Shown one piece after another: positions 8,841 to 17,016 of a DNA stretch of 44,008 nt. Origin of the DNA: JAGPHI01 sp036661035 (lineage in GTDB: Bacteria > Bacillota > Clostridia > Oscillospirales > Ruminococcaceae); NCBI GenBank assembly GCA_036661035.1, contig JAVWZM010000009.1, forward strand, positions 1 to 44,008, in the 5' to 3' direction. The notes under the pieces were generated by a model, which searched no databases, was not told the DNA's origin, and saw only the letters and a list, made by a program, of their open reading frames with translations. The position numbers and the translations under genes were made by a program. The stretch's first letter is position 1, and each line of letters begins with the position of its first letter.

Positions 8841-9368
8841 TCAAAGCACCATCAAATTAAAAACAAAAAAAGCAATTACACCTATGGTAATGCCGCTTCC
8901 CACCACGCTTATAAGCATGGGCAATTCGCTGATAAGCCGCGTTTCCGTGTCCATGGCCGCGCGCAGATGCACAGCGGATTTTATTATGGATAAAACCGAT
9001 AAAACCACGCCGATAATAGGCACAGCAAATAGGCAAAGGGCAGACACGATAGGCATAAATACCGTGCTTATCATTTCGCTGTTTTTGCCCGTGGGCATTT
9101 GCGAAAGCAGCAGAAAAAACAATAGCCAAAGTGGCGTTGCCCACGCAAGCACAACAGGCGTAACAAAGCTGGCAATTGCCGTGCGCAAATCCTTTATAAG
9201 CACAAAACGATACAGCAACACTAAAACAAAAGCAGAGCCCATAGCCGCAAAAAACGGCACACAAGCGATAAACCATGCGCCCGGCGCAATAAGCTGAATA
9301 ACAAGGCAGAGCAAAACTACGCCGCCAAGTGTATATAGCGCAAGGTTATTTTTCTTTTTTAAATCCAT
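8841..9368 (-). CDS. Hypothetical multi-pass membrane protein between pth and mfd
   Basis: I do not recognise this 175-residue protein. It has a Lys-rich start (MDLKKKN) and about five hydrophobic segments (near residues 10-28, 30-52, 63-90, 103-130 and 150-174), so it is an integral membrane protein. A GAAAGGG site precedes the ATG. It sits inside the prs-pth-mfd operon, where Bacillus subtilis carries the unrelated small gene fin; this one is not a Fin homologue by sequence. Tight coupling to mfd (7 bp) shows shared expression but does not reveal a function. Confidence 0.8.
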   Translation of the reverse strand: MDLKKKNNLALYTLGGVVLLCLVIQLIAPGAWFIACVPFFAAMGSAFVLVLLYRFVLIKDLRTAIASFVTPVVLAWATPLWLLFFLLLSQMPTGKNSEMISTVFMPIVSALCLFAVPIIGVVLSVLSIIKSAVHLRAAMDTETRLISELPMLISVVGSGITIGVIAFFVFNLMVL

Positions 9369-9441
9369 GTAAAAGCCCTTTCAAAAAGCGAGTATATGCA
9401 CAGAATATGCGCATTAATAATAACAAACACTTAAAACAAAA

Positions 9442-10029
9442 CTAGCTGCTATATTTGTTCATTGCGTCCTCGCTTTGCCCTTGTATCATAAGCTCAAGGG
9501 CGGCGCGGATATCGTCGTATCTTGCGCTAATTTCTTTGCTTTCCCCTGTGGTAAAGCGCGAAAGCACCCAGTCTGCAAGGTCAAATTCGGGCGTTGGTTT
9601 TTCGCCTACGCCTATTTTTACGCGCATAAAATCTTGCCCCATATGCTGTATTATGCTTTTAATGCCGTTGTGTCCGCCGGCAGAGCCTGTGCGGCGTATG
9701 CGAATACGGCCGGGCGCAAGGGAAATGTCGTCAAACAGCACTATAAGCTCGGCGCTTGTAAGCTTGTAAAAATCCGACGCCTTATGCACAGCCTCGCCCG
9801 ATAAATTCATAAATGTTTGCGGCTTTAAAAGCAAAAGCTTTTTGCCGCCGATTGTACCCGTGCCGTATAAGGCGTCAAACTTAACCTTGTTTATTTTAAT
9901 GTTCCATTTCTCGGCGCAATAATCAATGGCGCAAAAGCCGATATTATGTCGAGTTCCCTCATATTTTTTACCTGGATTACCAAGACCTACGATGATGTAA
10001 TCTATATTACTTTTAGTATTAAATAGCAT
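9442..10029 (-). CDS. pth: Peptidyl-tRNA hydrolase
   Basis: Pth cleaves the ester bond of peptidyl-tRNAs released from stalled ribosomes. The 195-residue protein has VGLGNPGKKYEGTRHNIGF with catalytic His28, KPQTFMNLSG with Asn75, Asp100 in the FDDISL segment, and GSAGGHNGIKSI. These match the E. coli active site His20, Asn68, Asp93 and Asn114. AAAGGA precedes the ATG by 6 nt. It lies 75 bp downstream of prs in the same direction, an order conserved in Firmicutes. Confidence 0.97.
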   Translation of the reverse strand: MLFNTKSNIDYIIVGLGNPGKKYEGTRHNIGFCAIDYCAEKWNIKINKVKFDALYGTGTIGGKKLLLLKPQTFMNLSGEAVHKASDFYKLTSAELIVLFDDISLAPGRIRIRRTGSAGGHNGIKSIIQHMGQDFMRVKIGVGEKPTPEFDLADWVLSRFTTGESKEISARYDDIRAALELMIQGQSEDAMNKYSS

Positions 10030-10104
10030 GTTTATTCCTTTAAGTATTTTTATAATTTTGCTTTTGAAACCCTTTTATGCGAAGATGTGCATTATTTGCA
10101 AAGC

Positions 10105-11061
10105 CTATACAAATAGGGAAGAAATAGGCTTGTCGCTGTAAATACGCGCCACGGCTTCTGCCAAAACAGGCGCAACCGTAAGTATTTTTATCTTGTCTAT
10201 ACGCTTTTCGTCGGGCAAGCAAATAGTGTCTAAAATTACCACCTCGTCCAGCGCGCTTGCGCTAATGCGCTCCAGTGCAGGGCCTGAAAGCACGCCATGA
10301 GTGGCGCATGCGATTACACTTTTTGCGCCGCGCTCTTTAACGGTGGCGGCGGCGTTGCACAGGGTGCCTGCAGTGTCAATCATATCGTCTACTATCAGCA
10401 CATCGCGCCCCTCTACGTTGCCGATGATGTTTACTATCTCGGATACATTTGCCTTTGGGCGACGCTTGTCTACAATTGCAAGTGGCACGTCCAGCCGCTC
10501 GGCAAAGGTGCGTGCGCGGGTAACACTGCCCAAATCGGGGCTCATCACCACAAGATTATCGCGGTTTTTGGCGAAGCGGCGTTCAAAATACGGCAATAAT
10601 ATCGGCGCGCCAAACATATGGTCTACAGGTACATCAAAAAAGCCTTGAATTTGCGCCGCATGCAAATCCATGGTAAGCACACGGTCTGCCCCTGCCTTTG
10701 CAATTAAATCTGCCACAAGCTTTGCGGTAATAGGATCGCGAGCTTTGCTTTTACGGTCTTGCCTTGCGTAGCCGAAATAGGGGATAACGGCGGTTATTCG
10801 CCCTGCGGAGGCACGGCGAAAAGCGTCAATCATGATAAGCAGCTCCATTAGGTTTCTGTTTACAGGGGACGAGGTGCTTTGCACCACAAAAACATCGCTG
10901 CCGCGCACAGATTCGTGTATGCATACTTGAATTTCTCCGTCGCTGAACAGCCCCACATCAGATTTACCCATGGTAGTTCCCAAACATTCCGCCATAGCCT
11001 TAGCAAGAGTGGGGTTTGAGTTACCGGCGAAGATTTTGATATCTTTTCCATGCAAATTCAT
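10105..11061 (-). CDS. prs: Ribose-phosphate pyrophosphokinase
   Basis: Prs makes PRPP from ribose 5-phosphate and ATP for purine, pyrimidine, His and Trp synthesis. It is 318 residues, normal length. Motifs: VVQSTSSPVNRNLMELL, the ATP-binding loop YFGYARQDRK, TMDLHAAQIQGFF, and the PRPP-binding loop VLIVDDMIDTAGT. The start is fixed by a GGGAGG site 8 nt upstream. It is the first gene of the prs-pth-x-mfd-lipoprotein run. I found no clear -35/-10 pair upstream; an inverted-repeat element occupies 11107-11210. Confidence 0.97.
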   Translation of the reverse strand: MNLHGKDIKIFAGNSNPTLAKAMAECLGTTMGKSDVGLFSDGEIQVCIHESVRGSDVFVVQSTSSPVNRNLMELLIMIDAFRRASAGRITAVIPYFGYARQDRKSKARDPITAKLVADLIAKAGADRVLTMDLHAAQIQGFFDVPVDHMFGAPILLPYFERRFAKNRDNLVVMSPDLGSVTRARTFAERLDVPLAIVDKRRPKANVSEIVNIIGNVEGRDVLIVDDMIDTAGTLCNAAATVKERGAKSVIACATHGVLSGPALERISASALDEVVILDTICLPDEKRIDKIKILTVAPVLAEAVARIYSDKPISSLFV

Positions 11062-11106
11062 ACAAAAAACCTCCCTATTTACTTTTAACTTGTCGCAAAG
11101 TTATTT

Positions 11107-11210
11107 CACAGCAATTTTGCTTTTGATTGTCCTACTCAAAGCCCCGCTTTGCTGTATGCAACTTGACAAAAGGCGCAAGTACAAAGGCAATAATAAGTCA
11201 AGTTGCTATG
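11107..11210. repeat. Inverted-repeat dispersed element, copy A (104 bp)
   Basis: Left end ACAGCAATTTTGCTTTTGAT and right end TAATAAGTCAAGTTGCTATG form imperfect terminal inverted repeats (15 of 20 positions across the ends). By eye, 11108-11135 matches the reverse complement of copy B in 27/28 positions, and 11167-11210 in 35/44. Copy A carries an extra 31 nt (11136-11166) that copy B lacks. The rest of the 407-bp gap 11062-11468 holds the ppdK promoter and no gene that I can support. Confidence 0.7.
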
Positions 11211-11355
11211 GCAACGTGAATAATAATGAGTACCTTATATATATAGTTTACCTTAAAAAAAGCGTTTTTCAAGGGCAAGTTTTGCATAATGCAGCAAAAG
11301 TACAGACAAAAAGTTAATTTTGCCATATTTATCAGTAGATTTTTCCTTTAATTTT

Positions 11356-11364
11356 TGATATAAT
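11356..11364 (+). promoter_or_regulatory. Extended -10 promoter of ppdK
   Basis: TGATATAAT is a perfect extended -10 (TG-N-TATAAT). No good -35 hexamer sits 17 bp upstream, which is tolerated by extended -10 promoters. It predicts a leader of about 100 nt before the ppdK start. Confidence 0.55.
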
Positions 11365-11474
11365 GATTTGTGCATAAGGACATAATATTTGTCAAATAGT
11401 GCGCATGGGTGTTTTTGCAACTTTTTGCACATCCAAAGCACACATATATGCAAAAAATTTGGAGGTAGATGAAT

Positions 11475-14111
11475 TTGAGTCACAAGTACGTATACCTGTT
11501 TTCCGAAGGTAGCGGAAAAATGAGAGATTTGCTTGGCGGTAAGGGCGCTAACCTTTCCGAAATGAGCAATCTGGGCATGCCTGTTCCACAGGGATTTACA
11601 GTAAGCACAGAGGCTTGCACCCAGTATTACGAGGACGGACGCGCCATTAACGATGACATTCAAAAAGAAATTTTTGAATACATGAAGAAAATGGAAGAAA
11701 TTACGGGCAAGAAATTCGGCGATCCGAAAAACCCGCTTTTAGTTTCTGTTCGTTCAGGCGCACGTGCGTCTATGCCCGGCATGATGGACACCATTCTTAA
11801 CCTTGGCCTTAACGACGAGGTTGTAGAGGGGCTTGCCGCGTTTACAAACAATCCGCGTTTTGCATACGACAGCTATCGCCGTTTTGTGCAAATGTTCAGC
11901 GACGTTGTTATGGAAATGAGCAAAACCGAGTTTGAGAAAATCTTAGAGGCAGCCAAAGACGCAAAAGGCGTTAAAATGGATACCGAGCTTGATGCAAACG
12001 ACCTTAAAGAGCTTGTGAAAAAATTCAAGGGCCTTTATAAAGAAAAAATGGGTGAGGATTTCCCTGTAGAGCCTAAAGAGCAGCTTTTGGCGGCAATTAA
12101 AGCCGTGTTCCGTTCTTGGGATAACCCTCGCGCCAACACATACCGCCGCATGAACGAGATACCTTATTCATGGGGTACTGCCGTAAACGTGCAGAGCATG
12201 GTGTTTGGCAACAGCGGCGACAATTCCGGCACAGGCGTTGCCTTTACGCGCAACCCTGCCACAGGCGAAAAAGCGTTGTTTGGCGAATATCTTATCAACG
12301 CACAGGGCGAGGACGTGGTTGCGGGTATTCGTACGCCGTCACCAATCAGCCATTTGCAAGACCAAATGCCAGAGGTTTACACCCAGTTTGCAGACATTGC
12401 AACAAAGCTGGAAAACCATTATCGCGACATGCAGGACATGGAGTTTACCATCGAAAACGGCAAGCTATACATGCTGCAAACACGTAATGGCAAGCGCACT
12501 GCCGCTGCCGCTCTTAAAATAGCTGTAGACCTTGTAGACGAAAAGATGATTACCGAGGAAGAGGCAGTTTTGCGCGTAGAGCCAAAGCAGCTGGACAGCC
12601 TTTTACATCCGCAGTTTGACGGCACAGCCCTTAAAAGAGCAGAGATTATCGGCAAAGGCCTTGCAGCATCTCCGGGTGCCGCATGCGGCCAAGTGGTGTT
12701 CTCTGCCGAGGACGCAACCGAGTGGCACGCAAAGGGCAAAAAGGTTGTTCTTGTGCGCCTTGAAACAAGCCCTGAGGACATCGAGGGCATGGCTGTTGCA
12801 CAGGGTATTCTTACCGTGCGCGGCGGCATGACAAGCCACGCTGCTGTTGTAGCGCGCGGCATGGGCACCTGCTGTGTATCTGGCTGTGGCGAGATAGTGG
12901 TAGATTACGACAACAAAAAGTTCTCCCTTGGCGGCAAAGACTATAAAGAGGGCGACTTTATCTCTATCGACGGCTCCAACGGCAATATCTACGGCGAGGC
13001 AATTTCCTCTGTAGAGGCGTCTATTTCAGGCGATTTCGACCGCTTTATGAAATGGGCAGACGCCATGCGTGACCTTGAAGTATATACCAACGCAGACACA
13101 CCTCAAGACGCGAAAAAAGCATCAGACTTTGGCGCACAGGGCATTGGCCTTTGCCGCACAGAGCATATGTTCTTCGATTCAAGCCGCATTAAAGCAATGC
13201 GCGAGATGATTGTTGCGAAAAACACTCCCGACCGCGAAAAAGCACTGCTAAAGCTTTTGCCATATCAGCAAAGCGATTTCGAGGGCTTGTTTGAGGTAAT
13301 GGGCGAGCGCCCTGTTACCATTCGCTTTTTGGATCCACCTTTACATGAATTTTTGCCCACTAAGGAAGAGGACATAAAGGAAATTGCAGGCGAATTAAAC
13401 ATCACTGTGCAGGATTTGCGCAATGTTATAGATTCTCTGCACGAGTTTAACCCCATGATGGGGCATCGTGGCTGCCGCCTAGCCGTAAGCTATCCGGAAA
13501 TTGCCGCCATGCAGACAACAGCGGTTATCAACGCCGCCATGAATGTAAGCAAAAAATTGGGCATTAACATTGTGCCTAATATCATGATTCCTCTTGTAGG
13601 CGACGTGAAAGAGCTGCAATTTGTAAAAGCTACAGTTACTCAAACAGCCGACAAGATTATCGCAGATGCCCATAGCGCGCTTAAATATGAGGTTGGCACC
13701 ATGATAGAAATACCTCGTGCCGCCCTTATTGCAGACGAAATTGCCACCGAGGCAGAGTTCTTCAGCTTTGGCACCAACGATTTAACACAGATGACCTTCG
13801 GCTTCTCTCGCGACGATGCCGCGAAGTTCTTGCAGTTTTACTACGAGAGCCGCGTATACGAAAGCGATCCGTTTGCTCATCTTGACCAAAACGGCGTAGG
13901 CAAGCTAGTGGAAATGGCAACAACTCTTGGCCGCAAAACACGCCCGAACCTTCACGTAGGTATTTGTGGCGAGCATGGCGGCGACCCCTCCAGCATCGAG
14001 TTTTGCCATAAAGCAGGGCTTGACTATGTAAGCTGCTCACCGTTCCGTGTGCCTATCGCACGCCTTGCCGCCGCACAGGCAGCTATTAAATTCCCACGTA
14101 AAAAGAAATAG
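11475..14111 (+). CDS. ppdK: Pyruvate, phosphate dikinase
   Basis: PPDK interconverts PEP, AMP and PPi with pyruvate, ATP and Pi; in anaerobes it serves PPi-linked glycolysis or gluconeogenesis. The domains appear in order: an ATP-grasp nucleotide domain (KGANLSEM, SVRSGARASMPGMMDT), the swivelling phosphohistidine domain (GGMTSHAAVVARGMG), and the PEP/pyruvate barrel (GTNDLTQMTFGFSRDD, GICGEHGG). I chose the TTG at 11475 over the ATG at 11469: GGAGG ends 3 nt before the ATG but 9 nt before the TTG. With TTG the phosphohistidine is His455 and the catalytic cysteine is Cys831, the numbers known for C. symbiosum PPDK. It is a single-gene unit ended by hairpins at 14175-14260. Confidence 0.97.
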   Translation: MSHKYVYLFSEGSGKMRDLLGGKGANLSEMSNLGMPVPQGFTVSTEACTQYYEDGRAINDDIQKEIFEYMKKMEEITGKKFGDPKNPLLVSVRSGARASMPGMMDTILNLGLNDEVVEGLAAFTNNPRFAYDSYRRFVQMFSDVVMEMSKTEFEKILEAAKDAKGVKMDTELDANDLKELVKKFKGLYKEKMGEDFPVEPKEQLLAAIKAVFRSWDNPRANTYRRMNEIPYSWGTAVNVQSMVFGNSGDNSGTGVAFTRNPATGEKALFGEYLINAQGEDVVAGIRTPSPISHLQDQMPEVYTQFADIATKLENHYRDMQDMEFTIENGKLYMLQTRNGKRTAAAALKIAVDLVDEKMITEEEAVLRVEPKQLDSLLHPQFDGTALKRAEIIGKGLAASPGAACGQVVFSAEDATEWHAKGKKVVLVRLETSPEDIEGMAVAQGILTVRGGMTSHAAVVARGMGTCCVSGCGEIVVDYDNKKFSLGGKDYKEGDFISIDGSNGNIYGEAISSVEASISGDFDRFMKWADAMRDLEVYTNADTPQDAKKASDFGAQGIGLCRTEHMFFDSSRIKAMREMIVAKNTPDREKALLKLLPYQQSDFEGLFEVMGERPVTIRFLDPPLHEFLPTKEEDIKEIAGELNITVQDLRNVIDSLHEFNPMMGHRGCRLAVSYPEIAAMQTTAVINAAMNVSKKLGINIVPNIMIPLVGDVKELQFVKATVTQTADKIIADAHSALKYEVGTMIEIPRAALIADEIATEAEFFSFGTNDLTQMTFGFSRDDAAKFLQFYYESRVYESDPFAHLDQNGVGKLVEMATTLGRKTRPNLHVGICGEHGGDPSSIEFCHKAGLDYVSCSPFRVPIARLAAAQAAIKFPRKKK

Positions 14112-14174
14112 TATTCACACGGCTGCCGCAAATAAAACAGCTATGCGAAACATTTTAAAGCGGCATAGGTAAAA

Positions 14175-14205
14175 ACGGCTCGGCAAAAACCTTTCAAAGA
14201 GCCGT
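14175..14205 (+). terminator. Hairpin after ppdK (first of two)
   Basis: ACGGCTC (14175-14181) pairs with GAGCCGT (14199-14205) around a 17-nt loop. It has no T-run of its own and precedes the stronger terminator at 14229-14260. Confidence 0.4.
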
Positions 14206-14228
14206 AAATAAAACCACCGTACAAAAAG

Positions 14229-14260
14229 CTCCCTCAAACCATTCATTTGGCTTGAGGGAG
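14229..14260. terminator. Bidirectional terminator between ppdK and degV
   Basis: CTCCCTCAA (14229-14237) pairs with TTGAGGGAG (14252-14260). The plus strand continues TTTTGCGTTTTT, and the minus strand continues CTTTTTG, so it can end both ppdK and the convergent minus-strand degV transcript. The remaining bases to 14393 are AT-rich without a gene. Confidence 0.8.
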
Positions 14261-14393
14261 TTTTGCGTTTTTATTAATTTGCTTTTAGTAAATCAATTTA
14301 GCAATTTAAGTTTGCAAATTAATCTTGAAATTCAGCTTTGAACAAAGCATTGTTTAAAAAAAATTGCCGCAATATTTTTATCTGTAAAACTTG

Positions 14394-15266
14394 CTATCTT
14401 TTGCTGCCCAAGAAAAACAGTGCCACTGTGCCGGGGCCTGAGTGTGTGCCGATAACGGGGCCGATATTATTAATGTAAATATTTTTTACGCCAAAACGCT
14501 TTTTTACTTGGTCTGCCACATATTCGCAGTCTGCAAGGCAATCGCCATGGCTTATAAAAACAGTTTGGCTCTTAATATCAATGGCGGTTTTTTCCATATG
14601 ATTGCAAAGGGCATCAAGGCTTGCTTTGCGCCCACGCACCTTTTCCATGGGTATTAAATGCCCGTCATTGTCCACATGCAGCACGGGCTTTATGCCAAGC
14701 ATAGTGCCCACAAGTGCCGCCGCGCCGGATACTCGTCCACCGCGTTTAAGGTGGTTTAAATCGTCCACGGTAAACCAGTGGCATAGGTTCAGCCTGTTTT
14801 CGCGCACCCATGCGGCTACCTCGTCTATGGTTTTGCCGCTTTTGCGCTGCATGGCGGCGTAATATACAAGCAGCCCTTCGCCCATACTGGCACCAAGGGA
14901 ATCTATCTCGATAAGCTTGCGGCTTGGATATTTTTCGCGCAAAGCTTCAAAGGCAAGGCGAGCAGAATTAAACGTGCCCGAAAGCCCCGAGGAAAAGCCT
15001 ATGTATAATATGTCTTTGCCGCTGCGCAAATAATCTTCGGCAGCGCTTTCAAATTCCGACACGGGTATTTGGCTTGTGGTAGAGGCTTTTTCGCAGCGCA
15101 GCAAATCGTAAAAAGCCTTGCTTGTAAGCTGGCTTTCAAAAGGATCGTTTTGGTAGCTTTTGTCGTCTATAGTAAATATCATGGGCATTATCACAACGTC
15201 CATTTCGCTTACAAGCTTTGGTGATAAATCGGTAGTAGAGTCGGTTAGTAATATATAATCAGCCAT
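14394..15266 (-). CDS. DegV family fatty-acid-binding protein
   Basis: DegV/FakB proteins bind a fatty acid and present it to the kinase FakA for phosphorylation. The 290-residue protein starts with MADYILLTDSTTDL, has STTSQIPVSEF (TSQ near 63-65), FSSGLSGTFNSA, then DSLGASMGEG and the C-terminal IGPVIGTHSGPG loop that contacts the fatty acid head group. GAGGTG lies 6 nt before the ATG. It stands alone between a bidirectional terminator and the VanY-like gene. Which fatty acid it binds cannot be read from the sequence. Confidence 0.94.
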   Translation of the reverse strand: MADYILLTDSTTDLSPKLVSEMDVVIMPMIFTIDDKSYQNDPFESQLTSKAFYDLLRCEKASTTSQIPVSEFESAAEDYLRSGKDILYIGFSSGLSGTFNSARLAFEALREKYPSRKLIEIDSLGASMGEGLLVYYAAMQRKSGKTIDEVAAWVRENRLNLCHWFTVDDLNHLKRGGRVSGAAALVGTMLGIKPVLHVDNDGHLIPMEKVRGRKASLDALCNHMEKTAIDIKSQTVFISHGDCLADCEYVADQVKKRFGVKNIYINNIGPVIGTHSGPGTVALFFLGSKR

Positions 15267-15370
15267 TTAAAGCACCTCGTTCAACTGTTGTTTTCACAAT
15301 TGTAGCATACTTGCGTCATATTTTATAGTGGTAAAAAGCATAATAAAATAATGTATAAATTGTTAATAAA

Positions 15371-16258
15371 CTATGCATCTTGTAAAAAATATTCCTCGAG
15401 GCAAAGCTCTGCCTTGCATATTTTCTCGGCGGCGTTTTCCCCAACATAGCGGTAATGCCACGGCTCATAGGCTATGCCTGTAATGTCCTCCTTGCCTTTT
15501 GGGTAGCGCAGTATAAAGCCATATTCCGAGCAATGCGCCGAAAGCCACGCAAATTCGGGTGTGGTTTCAAATGCCTGTGTTAGGTCGCTATTGTTTTCGT
15601 ACCAGCTTGCAGAAACTATGTCTGCGGCAAGGCCTGTATTATGCTCTGACGTGCCGGGGCGTGCCACCCATTTTGCCGCTTCTTTTTCGGCATCTTGCAG
15701 GCATTTGCCCTGTGCTGTGTAAAATGCGGTTTTGCGTTTAAACAGTGCGGCTTGCCTCTCAATACTGCGATATGCAGATACTAAGTACAGCTTATTTCCT
15801 GCTTGCTCTGCATCATGCAGCAATGCCTCAAGGCTTTGGGCGGCGCGGTGGTCGAACTCGCGGTTATCGTAGCCCCTTATTGCGGTGGTTTTTACCGTGA
15901 AGTTTTCGGGCAATGGGTTTTGCGCATTTACAAGGCGAGTTGCCCATTTTAAATCCTCCACCGCGGCGTTAGCCGCAGCGGAGGATGGTTTGGAGGAAGA
16001 AGTAGAAGATGAACCGGGCAGCATAGAGGACGAGCCCGGCAGCATAGAGGACGCGCCGGGTATCATAGAGGACGAACCCGGCAGCATAGAGGACGCGTCC
16101 GGCAACATAGAAGACGAGCCGGGTTTTACCGAGGAAGAAGACGATACCTGTGGGCGCGAGGACGACGAGGACGATGAGCTATTGTCCCACCAGCACCCTG
16201 TAAACAGCGAGCAAGACAAAGCCGCGCAAATGGCAAGTACAGCTAATTTTTTAGGCAA
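15371..16258 (-). CDS. D-alanyl-D-alanine carboxypeptidase, VanY/M15B type, lipoprotein
   Basis: This 295-residue zinc carboxypeptidase trims the terminal D-Ala of peptidoglycan stem peptides. An N-terminal signal peptide ends in a lipobox (LFTGC), so the enzyme is tethered outside the membrane. Next comes a Ser-rich linker of about 75 residues with repeated 7-residue units of the type SSSMLPG. The catalytic domain shows AYRSIERQ, GTSEHNTGLAADI (zinc His and Asp) and EPWHYRYVG (Glu and zinc His). The start is TTG at 16258, 9 nt after AAAGGAG, only 14 bp downstream of rsmE, so the two genes are probably co-transcribed. The linker repeat is the only unusual feature. Confidence 0.92.
   Translation of the reverse strand: MPKKLAVLAICAALSCSLFTGCWWDNSSSSSSSSRPQVSSSSSVKPGSSSMLPDASSMLPGSSSMIPGASSMLPGSSSMLPGSSSTSSSKPSSAAANAAVEDLKWATRLVNAQNPLPENFTVKTTAIRGYDNREFDHRAAQSLEALLHDAEQAGNKLYLVSAYRSIERQAALFKRKTAFYTAQGKCLQDAEKEAAKWVARPGTSEHNTGLAADIVSASWYENNSDLTQAFETTPEFAWLSAHCSEYGFILRYPKGKEDITGIAYEPWHYRYVGENAAEKICKAELCLEEYFLQDA
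16017..16121. repeat. Five 21-bp tandem repeats in the VanY-like linker
   Basis: Five units starting GGCAGCATAGAGGACG (plus strand) at 16017, 16038, 16059, 16080 and 16101 encode seven-residue steps of the SSSMLPG type on the minus strand. Units differ by one to four bases. Such in-frame repeats can change copy number by slippage and alter linker length. Confidence 0.9.
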
Positions 16259-16272
16259 AATACAAAACTCCT

Positions 16273-16992
16273 TTATTGTAAATCACCGGTCAAGGTCATC
16301 ACAGAGGCAAGGGCGGCTATGGGGGCAGTTTCGCATCTTAATATGCGTGTGCCAAGGCTTATTGCAGTACAGCCTGCGGCCATTGCCTCGGCTGCCTCAT
16401 CTTTGGAAAAGCCACCTTCGCTGCCTGTGATAACACACACGGTTTTTGCGCCGTGCAGCCGGCTATGTATTGAGGCTCCTCCTGCTTCGTAGCAAAAAAG
16501 AGCTGCGTCATTTTGCGCCGCCTCTTTCAGCATGTCTTTAAAGCTAAGTGGCATTGCCACTGTGGGGATTATTCCTCTGCCGCTTTGCTTTGCGGCCTCA
16601 AGGGCAATGCGGTTGTATCTTATGTTTTTATCTTCTTCTTTTTTAGGCGTAACCACGCAGTATTTACTAAAAAACGGCACAATGCGCACCGCGCCAAGCT
16701 CCACCGCCTTTTGTATTATCCATTCAAGCTTGTCTTGCTTTGGATATCCTATGTATAATGTAACCATTACAGATGCCTCTGATACACAGGGCGCAAAGGA
16801 ATTTACTGCCAGTGCCACGCTGTCTGGGGCAAAAGCAGTTATTACGCAAGAATAGTCGGTGCCTTTTTTGTTGCACACCGTCAGCTCCTCGCCAAGCTTT
16901 GCGCGCATTACACGCATCAAATGGTGCGCCTCCTCGCCGTGCAATGTGCCTGATTTATCGTTAATATCCTCGGTAAAATATCTATGGGGCAT
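16273..16992 (-). CDS. rsmE: 16S rRNA m3U1498 methyltransferase
   Basis: RsmE is a SPOUT methyltransferase that uses SAM to make N3-methyluridine at position 1498 of 16S rRNA. The 239-residue protein starts MPHRYFTED, has EEAHHLMRVMRAKLGEE (PUA-like N-terminal domain), YPKQDKLEWIIQKAVELGA, and the C-terminal knot motifs GSEGGFSKDEA and LGTRILRCETAPIAAL, which bind SAM. AAAGGAG lies before the ATG. It is the first gene of a pair with the VanY-like carboxypeptidase. Confidence 0.96.
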   Translation of the reverse strand: MPHRYFTEDINDKSGTLHGEEAHHLMRVMRAKLGEELTVCNKKGTDYSCVITAFAPDSVALAVNSFAPCVSEASVMVTLYIGYPKQDKLEWIIQKAVELGAVRIVPFFSKYCVVTPKKEEDKNIRYNRIALEAAKQSGRGIIPTVAMPLSFKDMLKEAAQNDAALFCYEAGGASIHSRLHGAKTVCVITGSEGGFSKDEAAEAMAAGCTAISLGTRILRCETAPIAALASVMTLTGDLQ

Positions 16993-17016
16993 ATTTTATC
17001 TCCTTTACATTATCTG

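Noticed and set aside
11062..11106. Promoter for prs next to its RBS
   Set aside because: No hexamer pair with acceptable spacing was found; TATATATA near 11240 lacks a suitable -35.
11253..11663. 136-codon minus-strand frame across the ppdK promoter and start
   Set aside because: Overlaps the start of ppdK on the opposite strand, has no RBS and contains low-complexity residues.
16017..16121. CRISPR-like or intergenic minisatellite
   Set aside because: The units are in frame within the carboxypeptidase gene and encode its linker.
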